From positions 4,154,001 through 4,218,000 of the forward strand of contig NZ_CP180355.1 of assembly GCF_048007035.1 (NCBI RefSeq): a DNA stretch of 64,000 nucleotides. Direction: 5' to 3'. The notes below the pieces were generated by a model. It did not search any database. It saw nothing but the letters and a program-made list of their open reading frames with translations, and was not told where the DNA came from. Made by a program: the position numbers and the translations under genes. Positions within the stretch are counted from its first letter, which is position 1; each line of letters starts with the position of its first letter. Source of the stretch: Imperialibacter sp963977595. Lineage in GTDB: Bacteria > Bacteroidota > Bacteroidia > Cytophagales > Cyclobacteriaceae. Positions 1 through 8,059 of the stretch are shown here, piece by piece.

Positions 1-260
1 TCTTCTATCAGGGCGTTCATTTCAATGGGCATTTCGTTGAGGTGGTGCAGAGGCTTGCATACTTTGCATGGACGGTAGCCCCGGTGCAAACATTCTTTTG
101 ACGTGCTAAAGAATTCTACATTGTCCGATTTGGGTTTTCGTGCCGTGCAGGAGGGACGGCAAAAGATGCCGGTGGTTTTTACTGCCGTAAAGAAGATACC
201 CTCAAAAGAGGTGTCTTTATCCAGAATGGCCTGGTACATGATTTTTCTACTGAGCTTCAT
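1..260 (-). CDS. ada: Ada-type methylphosphotriester-DNA repair/transcription protein, N-terminal part
   Basis: The visible 86 residues are the N-terminal zinc domain of Ada, which takes methyl groups from DNA phosphotriesters onto a cysteine and then acts as a transcription activator for alkylation repair. Four cysteines, C34, C38, C65 and C68, sit in FCRPSC and PCKVCK contexts with spacings of 4, 27 and 3, the same spacings as the zinc ligands of Escherichia coli Ada. The flanking TGIFCRPSC and HRGYRPC segments are typical of the family. The gene runs off the left edge, so the AraC-type DNA-binding part and any methyltransferase domain cannot be seen. An internal Met at residue 8 is an alternative start. 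Confidence 0.88.
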   Translation of the reverse strand, partial: MKLSRKIMYQAILDKDTSFEGIFFTAVKTTGIFCRPSCTARKPKSDNVEFFSTSKECLHRGYRPCKVCKPLHHLNEMPIEMNALIE

Positions 261-338
261 TGTTTGAATTTATCCAGGGCAGCGAACAAAAAAGAAGATT
301 ATGGGAGTAATGTACAAATTCGCAATCGCTTGCCAAGC

Positions 339-872
339 TTAGTTTATAGAACCAGTCTTTTGTCTGTTTTTATGGGGCAATTGCATTGATACATTCAGCA
401 TGATTCTGGTATTCAAGCTGAACGCCTGACCGGAGTAGGCCATGCCAACGCATACCGGAAAACCAATATTGATGTTGCCTATCTGCTGGCTGGCTGTGAA
501 ACATACTCCACTCGTTTCGATCCAGAGGGGTACACTCTCGGCCGATGCGGCTGGAATGTGAGTGACTTCGCCAAAACAGCTTGTGGTGATAGCTGTGGCG
601 TTGTCAAGCTGGCGTTTGCTTACAATACCACCAAAAAAGGTATAGTAGCCGACTACGTTGCTACTGTTGATGAAAGAGGCTAGTTCCAAAAATACCGGCC
701 CTTTGCTGAGGCCCATGCCAGCCGAAACTAGTGGGGTGTACGACCATTGAGTGGACTTGAAATTGTAGTTAACGAGCTGGGGGGTGCGGGCAAAAAAGTT
801 GGCGGTCAGCCGCTGGGCGCTACCAGTATGGGCGAGGAAGATCAGGAGGCTTGAAAAGAAGATGGTTTTCAT
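339..872 (-). CDS. Hypothetical secreted protein, possible outer-membrane barrel
   Basis: This 177-residue protein is not recognised. It begins with a clear Sec signal peptide (MKTIFFSSLLIFLAHTGSAQ, probable cleavage after SA or SAQ). The remainder is rich in short alternating polar and aromatic stretches, such as NFFARTPQLVNYNF and TRIMLNVSMQL, and in Gly, Ser and Thr, which would suit a small beta-barrel or beta-sandwich at the cell surface. No catalytic motif is visible. It lies alone between the ada-like gene and a 402-base gap with repeats. Function cannot be assigned. Confidence 0.6.
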   Translation of the reverse strand: MKTIFFSSLLIFLAHTGSAQRLTANFFARTPQLVNYNFKSTQWSYTPLVSAGMGLSKGPVFLELASFINSSNVVGYYTFFGGIVSKRQLDNATAITTSCFGEVTHIPAASAESVPLWIETSGVCFTASQQIGNINIGFPVCVGMAYSGQAFSLNTRIMLNVSMQLPHKNRQKTGSIN

Positions 873-982
873 GTTTCTGTTGTTTTTTGTACAAAGAACA
901 TGCGCTCACCGTAGCCTGGCAACCGAAAAATTGACAGGTATTTTTTATTGCAAGCCAAGCCATGTGATGGTCGGAGATAGCA

Positions 983-1021
983 GCCTGGTTATCAGCCAGG
1001 GACTTGATTAGGTACTTTTGG
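983..1021 (+). repeat. Degenerate 39-bp direct repeat, copy 1
   Basis: Aligned without gaps to 1207-1245, about 29 of 39 positions agree and nine of the ten differences are transitions. Each copy begins GCCTGG, a hairpin-forming half (CCTGG with CCAGG in this copy, loop TTATCAG), followed by a CT..AT.AGG tail. The pattern suggests two decayed copies of one structured element. Confidence 0.5.
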
Positions 1022-1068
1022 GGAAACTGTTAATGCTACCGGGAAGAAGGTTGCGGCTTTAGTCAGAG

Positions 1069-1088
1069 ATACCTGCCTGCGCAGGTAT
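1069..1088. repeat. REP-like palindrome
   Basis: ATACCTGC and GCAGGTAT form a perfect 8-bp stem around a CTGC loop, with GTCAGAG before it and GACGG after it. The form (short GC-rich stem flanked by GTC/GAC) resembles repetitive extragenic palindromes mobilised by REP-associated tyrosine transposases. Only this one copy is seen in the window, so the repetitive nature is inferred from its form. Confidence 0.5.
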
Positions 1089-1206
1089 GACGGTGTATCC
1101 GACCGAAGTGCTAGCATCAATGGTTATTTATCCTGTAGTATTTGTGGTGAGGCTGTGAAAAGGGCAGCGACGTTTTTTGTCGTACCAAACTCAGCAGGGG
1201 CGTGAT

Positions 1207-1245
1207 GCCTGGCTACCAGCCGGGGTCTCAATCAGGCATTTCTGG
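1207..1245 (+). repeat. Degenerate 39-bp direct repeat, copy 2
   Basis: Partner of 983-1021. Here the hairpin is CCTGGCT with AGCCGGG around an ACC loop (one T-G pair). Differences between the copies that preserve pairing would argue for a structured element rather than chance. Confidence 0.5.
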
Positions 1246-1274
1246 AGTGGGCTCTCAAGGTGTATTGAAATATT

Positions 1275-1880
1275 CTAGCCAATCCCCAAACCCAGCTGCA
1301 CAATAGGTTTCGCTGCTTTGTGGTGTTCTTCGTCGAGCTCGTCTACAATTTCAATGTCGGCAATTCGGTGGATTTTGGTTTCCTCACCCAGCAGGCAGGT
1401 CACCAGGTGGTTGACAGCAGCATAAAGGGTATTGTCGTCGAGATGTGGGCAGTTGCCTGCCTCTATGAGCAGGGTGTGCTGCCTGCCACTCGCCGGTATC
1501 AGCACATAGTGCCAGGGATTGGCATCCACAGCCTGCTGGTTCATTTCCTCGTCATACACTGTGAAGGCAAAGTCTTGCTTCTTTGGTTGGTGTGCTGGGT
1601 AAAACTCCCAGTCGGCGAGCTCGGGTGCCTGCTCCACAATGGCTTTGGTTTGCTCCAGTAGCTCGGGGTCGCCATTGGGCGAAATGGTCAGGCTCCAGGG
1701 ACGGTGCATGCCTTTCTCGATGTCCCATGTGAAGGTGCCAATGGCCAGGATGTGTTGGTCAAGAGAGCTGACGACATATTCCCGATCGGGGTGGGAGGGG
1801 TCGAGCAGCACAGTGCGGATTCGGCCAAGGTTGTCTTCAAACCAGGACCAGAAAGCGAAGATGTTGTTATTGGAGGACAT
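1275..1880 (-). CDS. Hypothetical soluble protein
   Basis: A 201-residue acidic protein without signal peptide or membrane segment. It opens FAFWSWFEDNLGRI and continues with mixed alpha/beta sequence, including PWHYVLIPASGRQHTLLIEAG, and ends in an acidic DELDEEHHK stretch followed by PIVQLGLGIG. Coding quality is good (balanced composition, no low-complexity run), so it is probably real and cytoplasmic. The layout recalls small two-part proteins such as DUF695-like families, but I do not recognise it firmly. A copy of the interspersed repeat lies just upstream. Confidence 0.6.
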   Translation of the reverse strand: MSSNNNIFAFWSWFEDNLGRIRTVLLDPSHPDREYVVSSLDQHILAIGTFTWDIEKGMHRPWSLTISPNGDPELLEQTKAIVEQAPELADWEFYPAHQPKKQDFAFTVYDEEMNQQAVDANPWHYVLIPASGRQHTLLIEAGNCPHLDDNTLYAAVNHLVTCLLGEETKIHRIADIEIVDELDEEHHKAAKPIVQLGLGIG

Positions 1881-1915
1881 GGGCGAAGGGTTGCAGATCT
1901 GAGTATTTGAAGAAT

Positions 1916-2086
1916 TGAGGATGCGAAAGTACGGATTTGGAGGTTACGGATTGAAGGTATTTGAAATTTCTGATTAGAAATCCCTTTAAGCCTTTCGGGC
2001 GTCTGACGACTGCCATCGCAGAAGGCCAGCGCTATAGCAGCGACGCCTACTCCGGACTTCGGTCTCCTGTCCTCCAACTTCCGTCT
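1916..2086 (-). repeat. Interspersed intergenic repeat, copy A
   Basis: The gap between two minus-strand genes is filled by an AT-rich part with repeated GGATTTGG/GGATTGAAGG words, then a 34-base core at 1982-2015 matching 3052-3085 with about four differences, then a GACGCCT..TCCGG block at 2042 and a pyrimidine-rich run that stops at the end of the dioxygenase gene. Read on the minus strand, it starts directly after that stop codon. Confidence 0.7.
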
Positions 2087-2776
2087 CTACACTTTTACCC
2101 CGACCACAAACGTCCCTTTGAATCCTTCTCCTTCTTTTTCCAATGAAAGGGTAAGCTTGCTCAGATCGGAGGAGCGGAGTACGCCGTCGCTGGTGTAGGT
2201 CGTGGGGCTTTGTCCCCGGGCGGCGTAGAGAGGTGAGTTGTAGACCTCTTTAGCGATTTCCCAGGGCGGATACATTTGTGAGGTGACAAAGCTATTGCCT
2301 GGCATGTATACTTTAAAGTGAATATGAGGCGCCCGACCCGGGTACCACCCGGGAAACATCGTAAGAAAGGAGGCCACTCCGTCGGCATTTGTCTGCTGGT
2401 GGCCACGGCAGAAGGTTTCACCACTGGTGTCGATTCGCTTTTCCCCCTGGCGGGGGTAGCCTGAGTATAGGCCGTCTTTATCAGAATGCCAGATGTCGAC
2501 GATGGCGTTGGCTATTGGAGAGCAGTTCTGCACATTTACCACCCGCACTTTGAAGGCAAGAGGAAGGCCTGGTCTGGCTTCTGTGATATCGCTCCGTTTT
2601 AGTTTTGTATCGAAATAGAAGGGGCCTGAGGTTTGCTGTGGCGTGAGTACGCAATTGTAGTCTGCTTCAGCGACGGCGCTTTCAGCTTTGGTTTCGCAGC
2701 TGAGCATTGGAAGTATGGCCGGGATGGCTACCAACCCGGCGGCTGTTTTTTTGAGAAAATGACGACGGAGTACCAT
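2087..2776 (-). CDS. Tat-exported intradiol ring-cleavage dioxygenase-like lipoprotein
   Basis: Homologue of protocatechuate 3,4-/catechol 1,2-dioxygenases, non-haem Fe(III) enzymes that open catechol rings between the two hydroxyls. Expected iron ligands are visible: Y104 in DGLYSGY and Y145, H151 and H153 in the block WYPGRAPHIHF. The N-terminus, RRHFLKKTAAG, matches a twin-arginine signal and ends in LPMLSC (C27), a plausible lipoprotein site, so the enzyme probably works outside the cytoplasm. At 229 residues it is a stand-alone subunit. Exported intradiol dioxygenase-like lipoproteins are known in Bacteroidota, with unknown natural substrate. No aromatic-degradation genes lie next to it. 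Confidence 0.85.
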   Translation of the reverse strand: MVLRRHFLKKTAAGLVAIPAILPMLSCETKAESAVAEADYNCVLTPQQTSGPFYFDTKLKRSDITEARPGLPLAFKVRVVNVQNCSPIANAIVDIWHSDKDGLYSGYPRQGEKRIDTSGETFCRGHQQTNADGVASFLTMFPGWYPGRAPHIHFKVYMPGNSFVTSQMYPPWEIAKEVYNSPLYAARGQSPTTYTSDGVLRSSDLSKLTLSLEKEGEGFKGTFVVGVKV

Positions 2777-2851
2777 AAGCGTATTGGATCGGATTACCTT
2801 GTTACCCTTGTAATTTACGAAAAATGAGTGAAAGGATGAGGGGGTTGGAGT

Positions 2852-2877
2852 GCGGATGCCTGCTGCGGTCTCCTGTC
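2852..2877 (-). repeat. Interspersed repeat, short fragment C
   Basis: GCGGATGCCTGCTGCGGTC followed by TCCTGTC matches the GACGCCT..CCGG..TCTCCTGTC block of copies A and B, without the 34-base core. Confidence 0.5.
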
Positions 2878-3006
2878 TTTCTTTTAGGATGGGGCTTCAC
2901 CGCCATCATCCTCGAATTGCGCCCTTTCAAGGCTCGCAGCTACCCAACCCCTGAAATGGCGCAATACCTGTGCATTGGGTAAAGCCCTATGCATCAGGTT
3001 AATGCT

Positions 3007-3190
3007 ATCCTGCCGACGCCTGCTCCGGTCTTCTGTTTCCGACTTCTGCCTCCTTTTAAGCCTTCTGGGCGTCTGACGGCTGCCAGTGCTGCCGTACCGA
3101 CGCCTGCTTCGGTCCCGCCAGTAGTCGGGCAGGCTCCTGTCTTCCGGCTTCTGTCTCCCGTCTTCCATCTTCCCACTTCTACGCCTCTGG
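3007..3190 (-). repeat. Interspersed intergenic repeat, copy B
   Basis: Contains the 34-base core (3052-3085) flanked on both sides by a CGACGCCTGCT.CGGTC block (3014 and 3098), a CCCG..CGGG inverted repeat, and a pyrimidine-rich tail of CTTCC/GTCTCC words ending about ten bases from the transglutaminase stop. On the minus strand this is a purine-rich GGAAGA/GGGAGA tract just after the stop codon. Confidence 0.7.
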
Positions 3191-3200
3191 CGCAAGAGGG

Positions 3201-4154
3201 CTACTGCTGCTGCTGTATCTGTTGGTACCTTTGGAAAGAATTCACGTCGGGCGTAGCGGTGGCTTTGGCTATTTCTTCAAGGGCCAGGTCCTGGTTTACT
3301 TTTGGCCCTCCCTCATATTCTACCGACACGGCTACTTCAAGGGTATGGTCGGCTGCACCTTTGTAGGTGCCTTTCACTGGTGAGCAATCAACAAAGCTGC
3401 GGCCTATGGCCAGGCGCACGTGCAGGTCGTTGACGAGGCAGTTATTGGTCGGGTCTATGCCCACCCAGCCATGGTCGGGGATGTAGGCTTCCACCCAGGC
3501 ATGGGTAGCGCCCTCGCCCCGCATGCCATTTTTATTGGGACACACATAGCCACTCACATAGCGGGCCGGAATAAAGAGCTGGCGCAACATCACAAGCAGC
3601 ATGTGCGCAAAATCCTGGCAAACACCTGACTTCAGCTTCCAAATCTCATCGAGTGTAGTTTCCACAGTGGTTACTCCTTTGATATAGGCGAAGTGGTTAA
3701 ACACATACTCGCTAAGGTTAAGTGCGGCCTGGAGAGGAGTGGCATTTTGTTTCTTGATAGATTCAATCAGTGTCATTACTTCAGGAATCGCCTGAAAGTT
3801 TTCCTGCCTGAGAAAATCAATGTAAGGCACATGGTTCGATATGTTGTAAAGGTGCTTCCACTGCTCATCGGCGGGGCTTTCGTCGGCAACTTCCGGTGCT
3901 TTCTTTGTCTCAACCTCCAGAATAGAGTCGATCAGAAGCTGAAGGTGAGGGTCGGCAAATGCAAAAGAGCCCACGTTGTTGCCATAATAATCTTTGTGCA
4001 CATACACGTCCGGGTTACCGGTAATGATCACCTGATGCTGGAGAACTTCCTGATGATCGTCCTGGATGGGATAGAGCATGATCTCGTTGGCACTGTTCGT
4101 CGCCGAGGTGGTGTAGGTGTATTTGGTCAGGTGGCGGATGTTGAACTTGGGCAT
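3201..4154 (-). CDS. Transglutaminase-like cysteine peptidase with bacterial N-terminal domain
   Basis: A 317-residue protein in two parts: an N-terminal beta-rich domain (about 1-80, opening FNIRHLTKYTY) found only on bacterial transglutaminase-like proteins, and a papain-fold core (about 120-250). The catalytic triad is C179 (SGVCQDF), H218 (THAWVEA) and D234 (GIDPTNN). Such proteins cleave or form amide bonds. It has no signal peptide. It is the third gene of a minus-strand set with the alpha-E protein and the ATP-grasp protein, a context in which it is predicted to process a peptide or amide product. The true substrate is unknown. Repeat-bearing gaps separate it from both neighbours. Confidence 0.88.
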   Translation of the reverse strand: MPKFNIRHLTKYTYTTSATNSANEIMLYPIQDDHQEVLQHQVIITGNPDVYVHKDYYGNNVGSFAFADPHLQLLIDSILEVETKKAPEVADESPADEQWKHLYNISNHVPYIDFLRQENFQAIPEVMTLIESIKKQNATPLQAALNLSEYVFNHFAYIKGVTTVETTLDEIWKLKSGVCQDFAHMLLVMLRQLFIPARYVSGYVCPNKNGMRGEGATHAWVEAYIPDHGWVGIDPTNNCLVNDLHVRLAIGRSFVDCSPVKGTYKGAADHTLEVAVSVEYEGGPKVNQDLALEEIAKATATPDVNSFQRYQQIQQQQ

Positions 4155-4164
4155 AAAGGAATTG

Positions 4165-4343
4165 CTAATTTGAAATTCGGATTTGACAATTACAGATTGG
4201 AAGTTACAAATTTGAGATGAAAGGACAGGAGGTTGGTGATTTGAGATTTCAGATTTGATATTTGACTCCGCTTCGATCCCGCAGGCTTTCTACTGTCTTC
4301 TATCTTCGCTCTTCCATCTTCGGTCTTCCATCTCCATCTCCCT
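4165..4343 (-). repeat. Interspersed intergenic repeat, copy D
   Basis: AT-rich words (GGATTTGAC, GATTTGAGATTTCAGATTTG) resembling the AT-rich half of copy A lead into a CCGCTTCGATCCCGCAGGC block (4268) and a pyrimidine-rich run of TCTTC/CATCTTC words that reaches the stop of the alpha-E gene. The 34-base core is missing, so this is a partial or diverged copy. Confidence 0.55.
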
Positions 4344-5279
4344 CTAACTATAAGCAAAACAATACTGGTTCAACTTGCTGCTGATGTCCGACAAGTCCTT
4401 TTTGATATCTGCCAGGTATGTATGCAGTCCCATGGCCTCAATGTCGTTGAGCGTAGAGTAGCGAACCTTGCTGCGCAGTTTACCTATTTCGAAATTGAGC
4501 TCATCAAAGCTTGCTTTGTCAAGGTAGGCACTGAGTTGCTCGAAGTTGCGATGCAGGTGATCCAGCGAGTAGATGACAGATCTTGGAAAATGTGTATTCA
4601 GAACAATTTGATGAACCACATTGCGGGCTTCGAAGCCTGACTGATAGTTTTTTAGGTAAAGCTTATACCCCGACACCGACATCAGCAGGTACTTCCAGTA
4701 GAGAGTGTCGTATGCTTGCATGTCTTCCGCCGACATGCTGCCAAGCTTCACATCGAGTATATCAATTGATTGCAACGCTCTTTCCAAAAACTTACCCAGC
4801 GACATGAAACAGTAGCCACTGCCTCTCGACATGGTAATGTCCACAGTGCCATAATATACCAGGCATTGCTTCACCATCAGGTCAATCACCGAAATAGCAT
4901 CGCCTTGCGCCAGGCTGTTGATGTGGCGTTCGTCCCTGATGAGGTGGTAGAAGTCGTTCAGGCATTGCCACACTTCTATAGTGACATTGTCCTGGACCGA
5001 GCGGGCATTCTCCCGGGCGTGGATCACTATGTTTTGTACCGAGTTATCATTTTCCTTGTCAAGAATCATGTAACGCAACACCTCGCTGCTTTCGTTGGCC
5101 AGCTCAATAATGGCGGGCCCCTCCAGATAGGTGAACACCTTCAGCACAGGCTGCCAGCTAAAATCGCTCAGGTTGTCCTGCGACGAGTTGTAATTCACCT
5201 TAAGCATGCGAAGGATGCCGTCGGAGCGCTCCATATAACGTGCCATCCAGAAAAGTGAGTCTGCTACTCTGCTAAGCAT
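4344..5279 (-). CDS. Alpha-E domain protein (DUF403/COG2307)
   Basis: All-helical protein of 311 residues with the family opening MLSRVADSLFWMARYMERSD and the characteristic later block RGSGYCFMSLGKFLERA. Alpha-E proteins have no known enzymatic residues. They occur with circularly permuted ATP-grasp proteins, from which they are sometimes inseparable by gene fusion, and are thought to assist an amide-bond-forming reaction. Length agrees with the family. It lies 36 bases downstream of the ATP-grasp gene on the same strand, consistent with co-transcription, and upstream of the transglutaminase gene. Confidence 0.9.
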   Translation of the reverse strand: MLSRVADSLFWMARYMERSDGILRMLKVNYNSSQDNLSDFSWQPVLKVFTYLEGPAIIELANESSEVLRYMILDKENDNSVQNIVIHARENARSVQDNVTIEVWQCLNDFYHLIRDERHINSLAQGDAISVIDLMVKQCLVYYGTVDITMSRGSGYCFMSLGKFLERALQSIDILDVKLGSMSAEDMQAYDTLYWKYLLMSVSGYKLYLKNYQSGFEARNVVHQIVLNTHFPRSVIYSLDHLHRNFEQLSAYLDKASFDELNFEIGKLRSKVRYSTLNDIEAMGLHTYLADIKKDLSDISSKLNQYCFAYS

Positions 5280-5315
5280 ATATTTATCTTCTAAAGTCTG
5301 TTGTCAATTTCACTA

Positions 5316-6761
5316 TTAAGCCAATACCCAGGTGTCCTTGCTGCCACCACCCTGCGAGGAGTTTACCACCATGGAACCCTCTTTCAAAGCTACTCTGGTG
5401 AGGCCTCCGGGCACAATTTCGATGCCATCAGGGCCGTACAATGCAAACGGGCGTAAATCTACCCGCCTGGGCGTTAACTTGCCATTGATGTAGCACGGAG
5501 ATGTGGACAGACTAATAATAGGCTGGGAGATAAACTGTCTTGGGTCTTTCAGAACCGCTTTTTTATAGTCCTCAATTTCCTTTTCTGTAGCGGAGTTACC
5601 CATCAGCATATCATAGCCACCTGAGCCATTGGTCTTTTTGATTACCATAGAGGTGATGTTGTTGAAAACATGCTCCAGTTGTTCAGGATCTGCGCAGTGA
5701 TAGGTCGGCACGTTGCTGAGAATGGGTTCCTCGTTGAGGTAGTACTTGATCATGTCAGGCACAAAGGTGTAAATGGCTTTGTCGTCGGCTACGCCGTTGC
5801 CTACTGCGTTCACAATGGCCACATTGCCTTTTCTGTATGCCGACATAATGCCTGCCACGCCAAGCACACTTTCTTTGTTGAAAACAAGTGGGTCAAGAAA
5901 ATCATCGTCCACCCTGCGGTAAATAACATCAACCTGCTGCAGGCCATAGGTTGTTTTCATGAAAACCTTATGGTTTTCTACCACAAGGTCACGCCCCTCC
6001 ACCAACTCAATGCCCATGAGGCGGGCCAGAGTCGTATGCTCAAAGTAAGCAGAGTTGAACATGCCGGGCGTAAGCAATACAACTGTGGGGTTAGCCACCT
6101 GCCGGGGTGAGAGTGACTTGAGGTTTTTATGTAGCAATGTGGGATACTGCGTCACTGACCTTACCGAGTTGCGGCGTAGCACGTCAGGAAAGATCCGCTT
6201 GGTAATTTCCCTGTTTTCGATCATGTACGACACGCCGGACGGTGTGCGCAAATTATCTTCCAGCACATAGAAAGTACCGTCGCCGCCACGGATAATGTCA
6301 ATGCCTGATATATGCACATAGATATCGTGAGGTACTTTCAGTCCATGCATTTCACGAATAAAATGAGGACAGGAATAAATAATGTCGGTGGGCACTATGC
6401 CGTCCTTCAGGATGAACTGATGAGAATAGATGTCTTTCAGGAACAGGTTGAGCGCTTTGAGCCGCTGCCTGATGCCCCTCTCAACAAAATCCCACTCGTC
6501 AGCCGTGATGATTCTTGGGATAATATCGAAAGGAAAGATTTTTTCTATGCCCTCGCCGCTGGAATACACCGTAAAAGTGATGCCCTGGCTCATAAAGAGA
6601 CGCTTGGATAGCTCCTCCTTCATGGTGAGGTCTTCGGGACTGTTACTCTTAAGAAAATTAAAAATTCCCTGATAGGCTGATCTTACCTCCTTGCCCTGGT
6701 ACATTTCATCAAAAGTACCCTCGCCGATGTGGTAAGACTCGAAAATGTTGGTGTGTTGCAT
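5316..6761 (-). CDS. Circularly permuted type 2 ATP-grasp protein (COG2308)
   Basis: First gene of the ATP-grasp/alpha-E/transglutaminase set. The 481-residue protein carries the family blocks: HVSGIDIIRGGDGTFYVLEDN followed by RTPSGVSYMIENR (about 150-185), a VIKKTNGSGGYDML phosphate-loop-like segment (about 375-390) and SQPIISLS. ATP-grasp enzymes join a carboxylate to an amine through an acyl-phosphate, and this family is predicted to make a peptide-like or amide-tagged product. It is cytoplasmic. Its length is close to the family norm. The initiating ATG lies in EYHIGEGTFDEMYQG context typical for family N-termini (MFESY..FDEM). Confidence 0.9.
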   Translation of the reverse strand: MQHTNIFESYHIGEGTFDEMYQGKEVRSAYQGIFNFLKSNSPEDLTMKEELSKRLFMSQGITFTVYSSGEGIEKIFPFDIIPRIITADEWDFVERGIRQRLKALNLFLKDIYSHQFILKDGIVPTDIIYSCPHFIREMHGLKVPHDIYVHISGIDIIRGGDGTFYVLEDNLRTPSGVSYMIENREITKRIFPDVLRRNSVRSVTQYPTLLHKNLKSLSPRQVANPTVVLLTPGMFNSAYFEHTTLARLMGIELVEGRDLVVENHKVFMKTTYGLQQVDVIYRRVDDDFLDPLVFNKESVLGVAGIMSAYRKGNVAIVNAVGNGVADDKAIYTFVPDMIKYYLNEEPILSNVPTYHCADPEQLEHVFNNITSMVIKKTNGSGGYDMLMGNSATEKEIEDYKKAVLKDPRQFISQPIISLSTSPCYINGKLTPRRVDLRPFALYGPDGIEIVPGGLTRVALKEGSMVVNSSQGGGSKDTWVLA

Positions 6762-7198
6762 GAAGCCTGTGCTTAATTTTAGTCGATACCTTTCTTTAAA
6801 ACATTTGTGAAGCAGCCATTGTTCGGGTCAATCCTTTCTATTGACTTTGCAATGAATCATCCGGCAACAATACTTCCCCGCCAGAGGGCACGAAGGAAGG
6901 CTTGCCTGAGTCTGCAGGTCAGCCCGTTTCGGGTGCTCGCAAATGAGCTTTATATAGTCAATCAGGGTGTGTGTTAAATATCTCGCAATAAATTATGACT
7001 TCATTTGAATTAAATCTAATGAATATCAAAATTTATTAGAAAAGAGTCCAGATTGTGATTGTCTTTCCAATAAAAGGAGGCCGTTGAGAGCGATTTGATA
7101 TGCCGGCAACGGCAATCTCCCTTAATATAGTCAATAGTTGAGATTAATAAAAAAGATGAGAGCAGATGGCGAAAACTGGCAGCGTGTTCTACTGATGC
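6762..7198. other. 437-base gap without recognised gene
   Basis: The left end must hold the promoter of the ATP-grasp operon, though no TAnnTTTG element is evident. The rest is AT-rich with no convincing reading frame. The word ATATAGTCAAT occurs twice (near 6951 and 7123). I see nothing else. Confidence 0.5.
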
Positions 7199-8059
7199 CT
7201 AGTGCATGGCGATTTGATATAGTGCTTCCCTTAGCCCGTGGTTAAACCTTTCAGTGTCTTCAATCATTGGGTAATGTCCGGTTGGGCCAATGTCGATAAT
7301 TTGGAAACCCGACAGGCAAGTCCTTGCAAGCCCGGTTGTGTCGGTTGGGCTGAAACTACTGTTGAGTAAATACAGCTTACAACGTAGGTTTCTTAACAGA
7401 TCAGCTTCCCTGGCCTGGTACCAAACCAGTTGTTCGATGATGTCCACCGACACGACCGAGTCCATTTGCAGTACATCTTTAACAACTCGCTCTACGGCTT
7501 CAGGAGGGGAGTTTTCTACAAACAGACCATTTCTTACATATTGATCAGCTACCTCGGAATAGTGGAGTGAAAAGTAGTCAAGAAACTCCTTCATTTGCGA
7601 GACCTGCTCCTCAGTCATTGCTTGCCCCACTTCTTTAAAGTTATCAACGCCAATCAGCCCAATCACATTATCAGGCACGAGGGCTTGCGTTTCGAGCATA
7701 ATGTCGCCACTCATAGAATGGCCTATGATAATTACATGGTCAAGACTTAGCTGCTCAATGGTTTGGGCTACATCTTTCCCCAGTCGCTGTGGCGTCCATT
7801 CTTTGTGCTGGCCGCTTGAGCCCCCATGGCCTGCATGGTCTATCACCACTACCTTATAGGCAGGGGAAAAGGCGCTTACTTGATTGGCCCAGTAGCTTTT
7901 GTTAATGCTCCAGCCGTGCAGAAACAAAAGGGTAGTATCTCCTTGTCCATGGATTTGGTAGTCGATAGTGACACCATCATCCGTCACTACTTTTTCAGGT
8001 TGATTTGGTGTACAACCGCCGATGGAGAGGGCTATGATACAGAGAAGGAGGAACCGCAT
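7199..8059 (-). CDS. Alpha/beta hydrolase lipoprotein
   Basis: The 286-residue protein starts with a lipoprotein signal whose lipobox is LSIGGC (C16), so the mature enzyme is probably tethered to a membrane on the outside. The core is an alpha/beta hydrolase: oxyanion-site FLHGWS, nucleophile elbow IGHSMSG (S115), and a late GPTGHYPM that supplies the catalytic His. These residues fit an esterase, lipase or lactonase, and the substrate cannot be told. It stands alone, with gaps of over 300 bases on both sides. Confidence 0.82.
   Translation of the reverse strand: MRFLLLCIIALSIGGCTPNQPEKVVTDDGVTIDYQIHGQGDTTLLFLHGWSINKSYWANQVSAFSPAYKVVVIDHAGHGGSSGQHKEWTPQRLGKDVAQTIEQLSLDHVIIIGHSMSGDIMLETQALVPDNVIGLIGVDNFKEVGQAMTEEQVSQMKEFLDYFSLHYSEVADQYVRNGLFVENSPPEAVERVVKDVLQMDSVVSVDIIEQLVWYQAREADLLRNLRCKLYLLNSSFSPTDTTGLARTCLSGFQIIDIGPTGHYPMIEDTERFNHGLREALYQIAMH

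Larger units (their letters stand above)
873..1274. other. 402-base gap with repeats and no gene
   Basis: I see no convincing coding region here: the short open frames have unnatural composition and no signal or domain. The gap holds a REP-like palindrome (1069-1088) and two copies of a degenerate 39-base repeat (983-1021 and 1207-1245), listed separately. Confidence 0.6.
2777..3200. other. 424-base gap made mostly of interspersed repeat
   Basis: No gene is supported. The left part (2777-2850) is the leader of the dioxygenase gene, 2852-2877 is a short repeat fragment, 2884-3006 is GC-richer sequence with near-palindromic patches around ATGCATCAGG, and 3007-3190 is repeat copy B. Confidence 0.6.

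Noticed and set aside
784..1011. Plus-strand frame with a hydrophobic stretch
   Set aside because: Its first part lies antisense to the start of the secreted protein gene at 339-872, and the rest is in repeat-bearing sequence.
2884..3195. Arg-rich minus-strand frame in the dioxygenase/transglutaminase gap
   Set aside because: The reading (RRRSGKMEDGRQK and similar) is the translation of the purine-rich repeat and recurs as GSRQTP in copy A. Not a protein gene.
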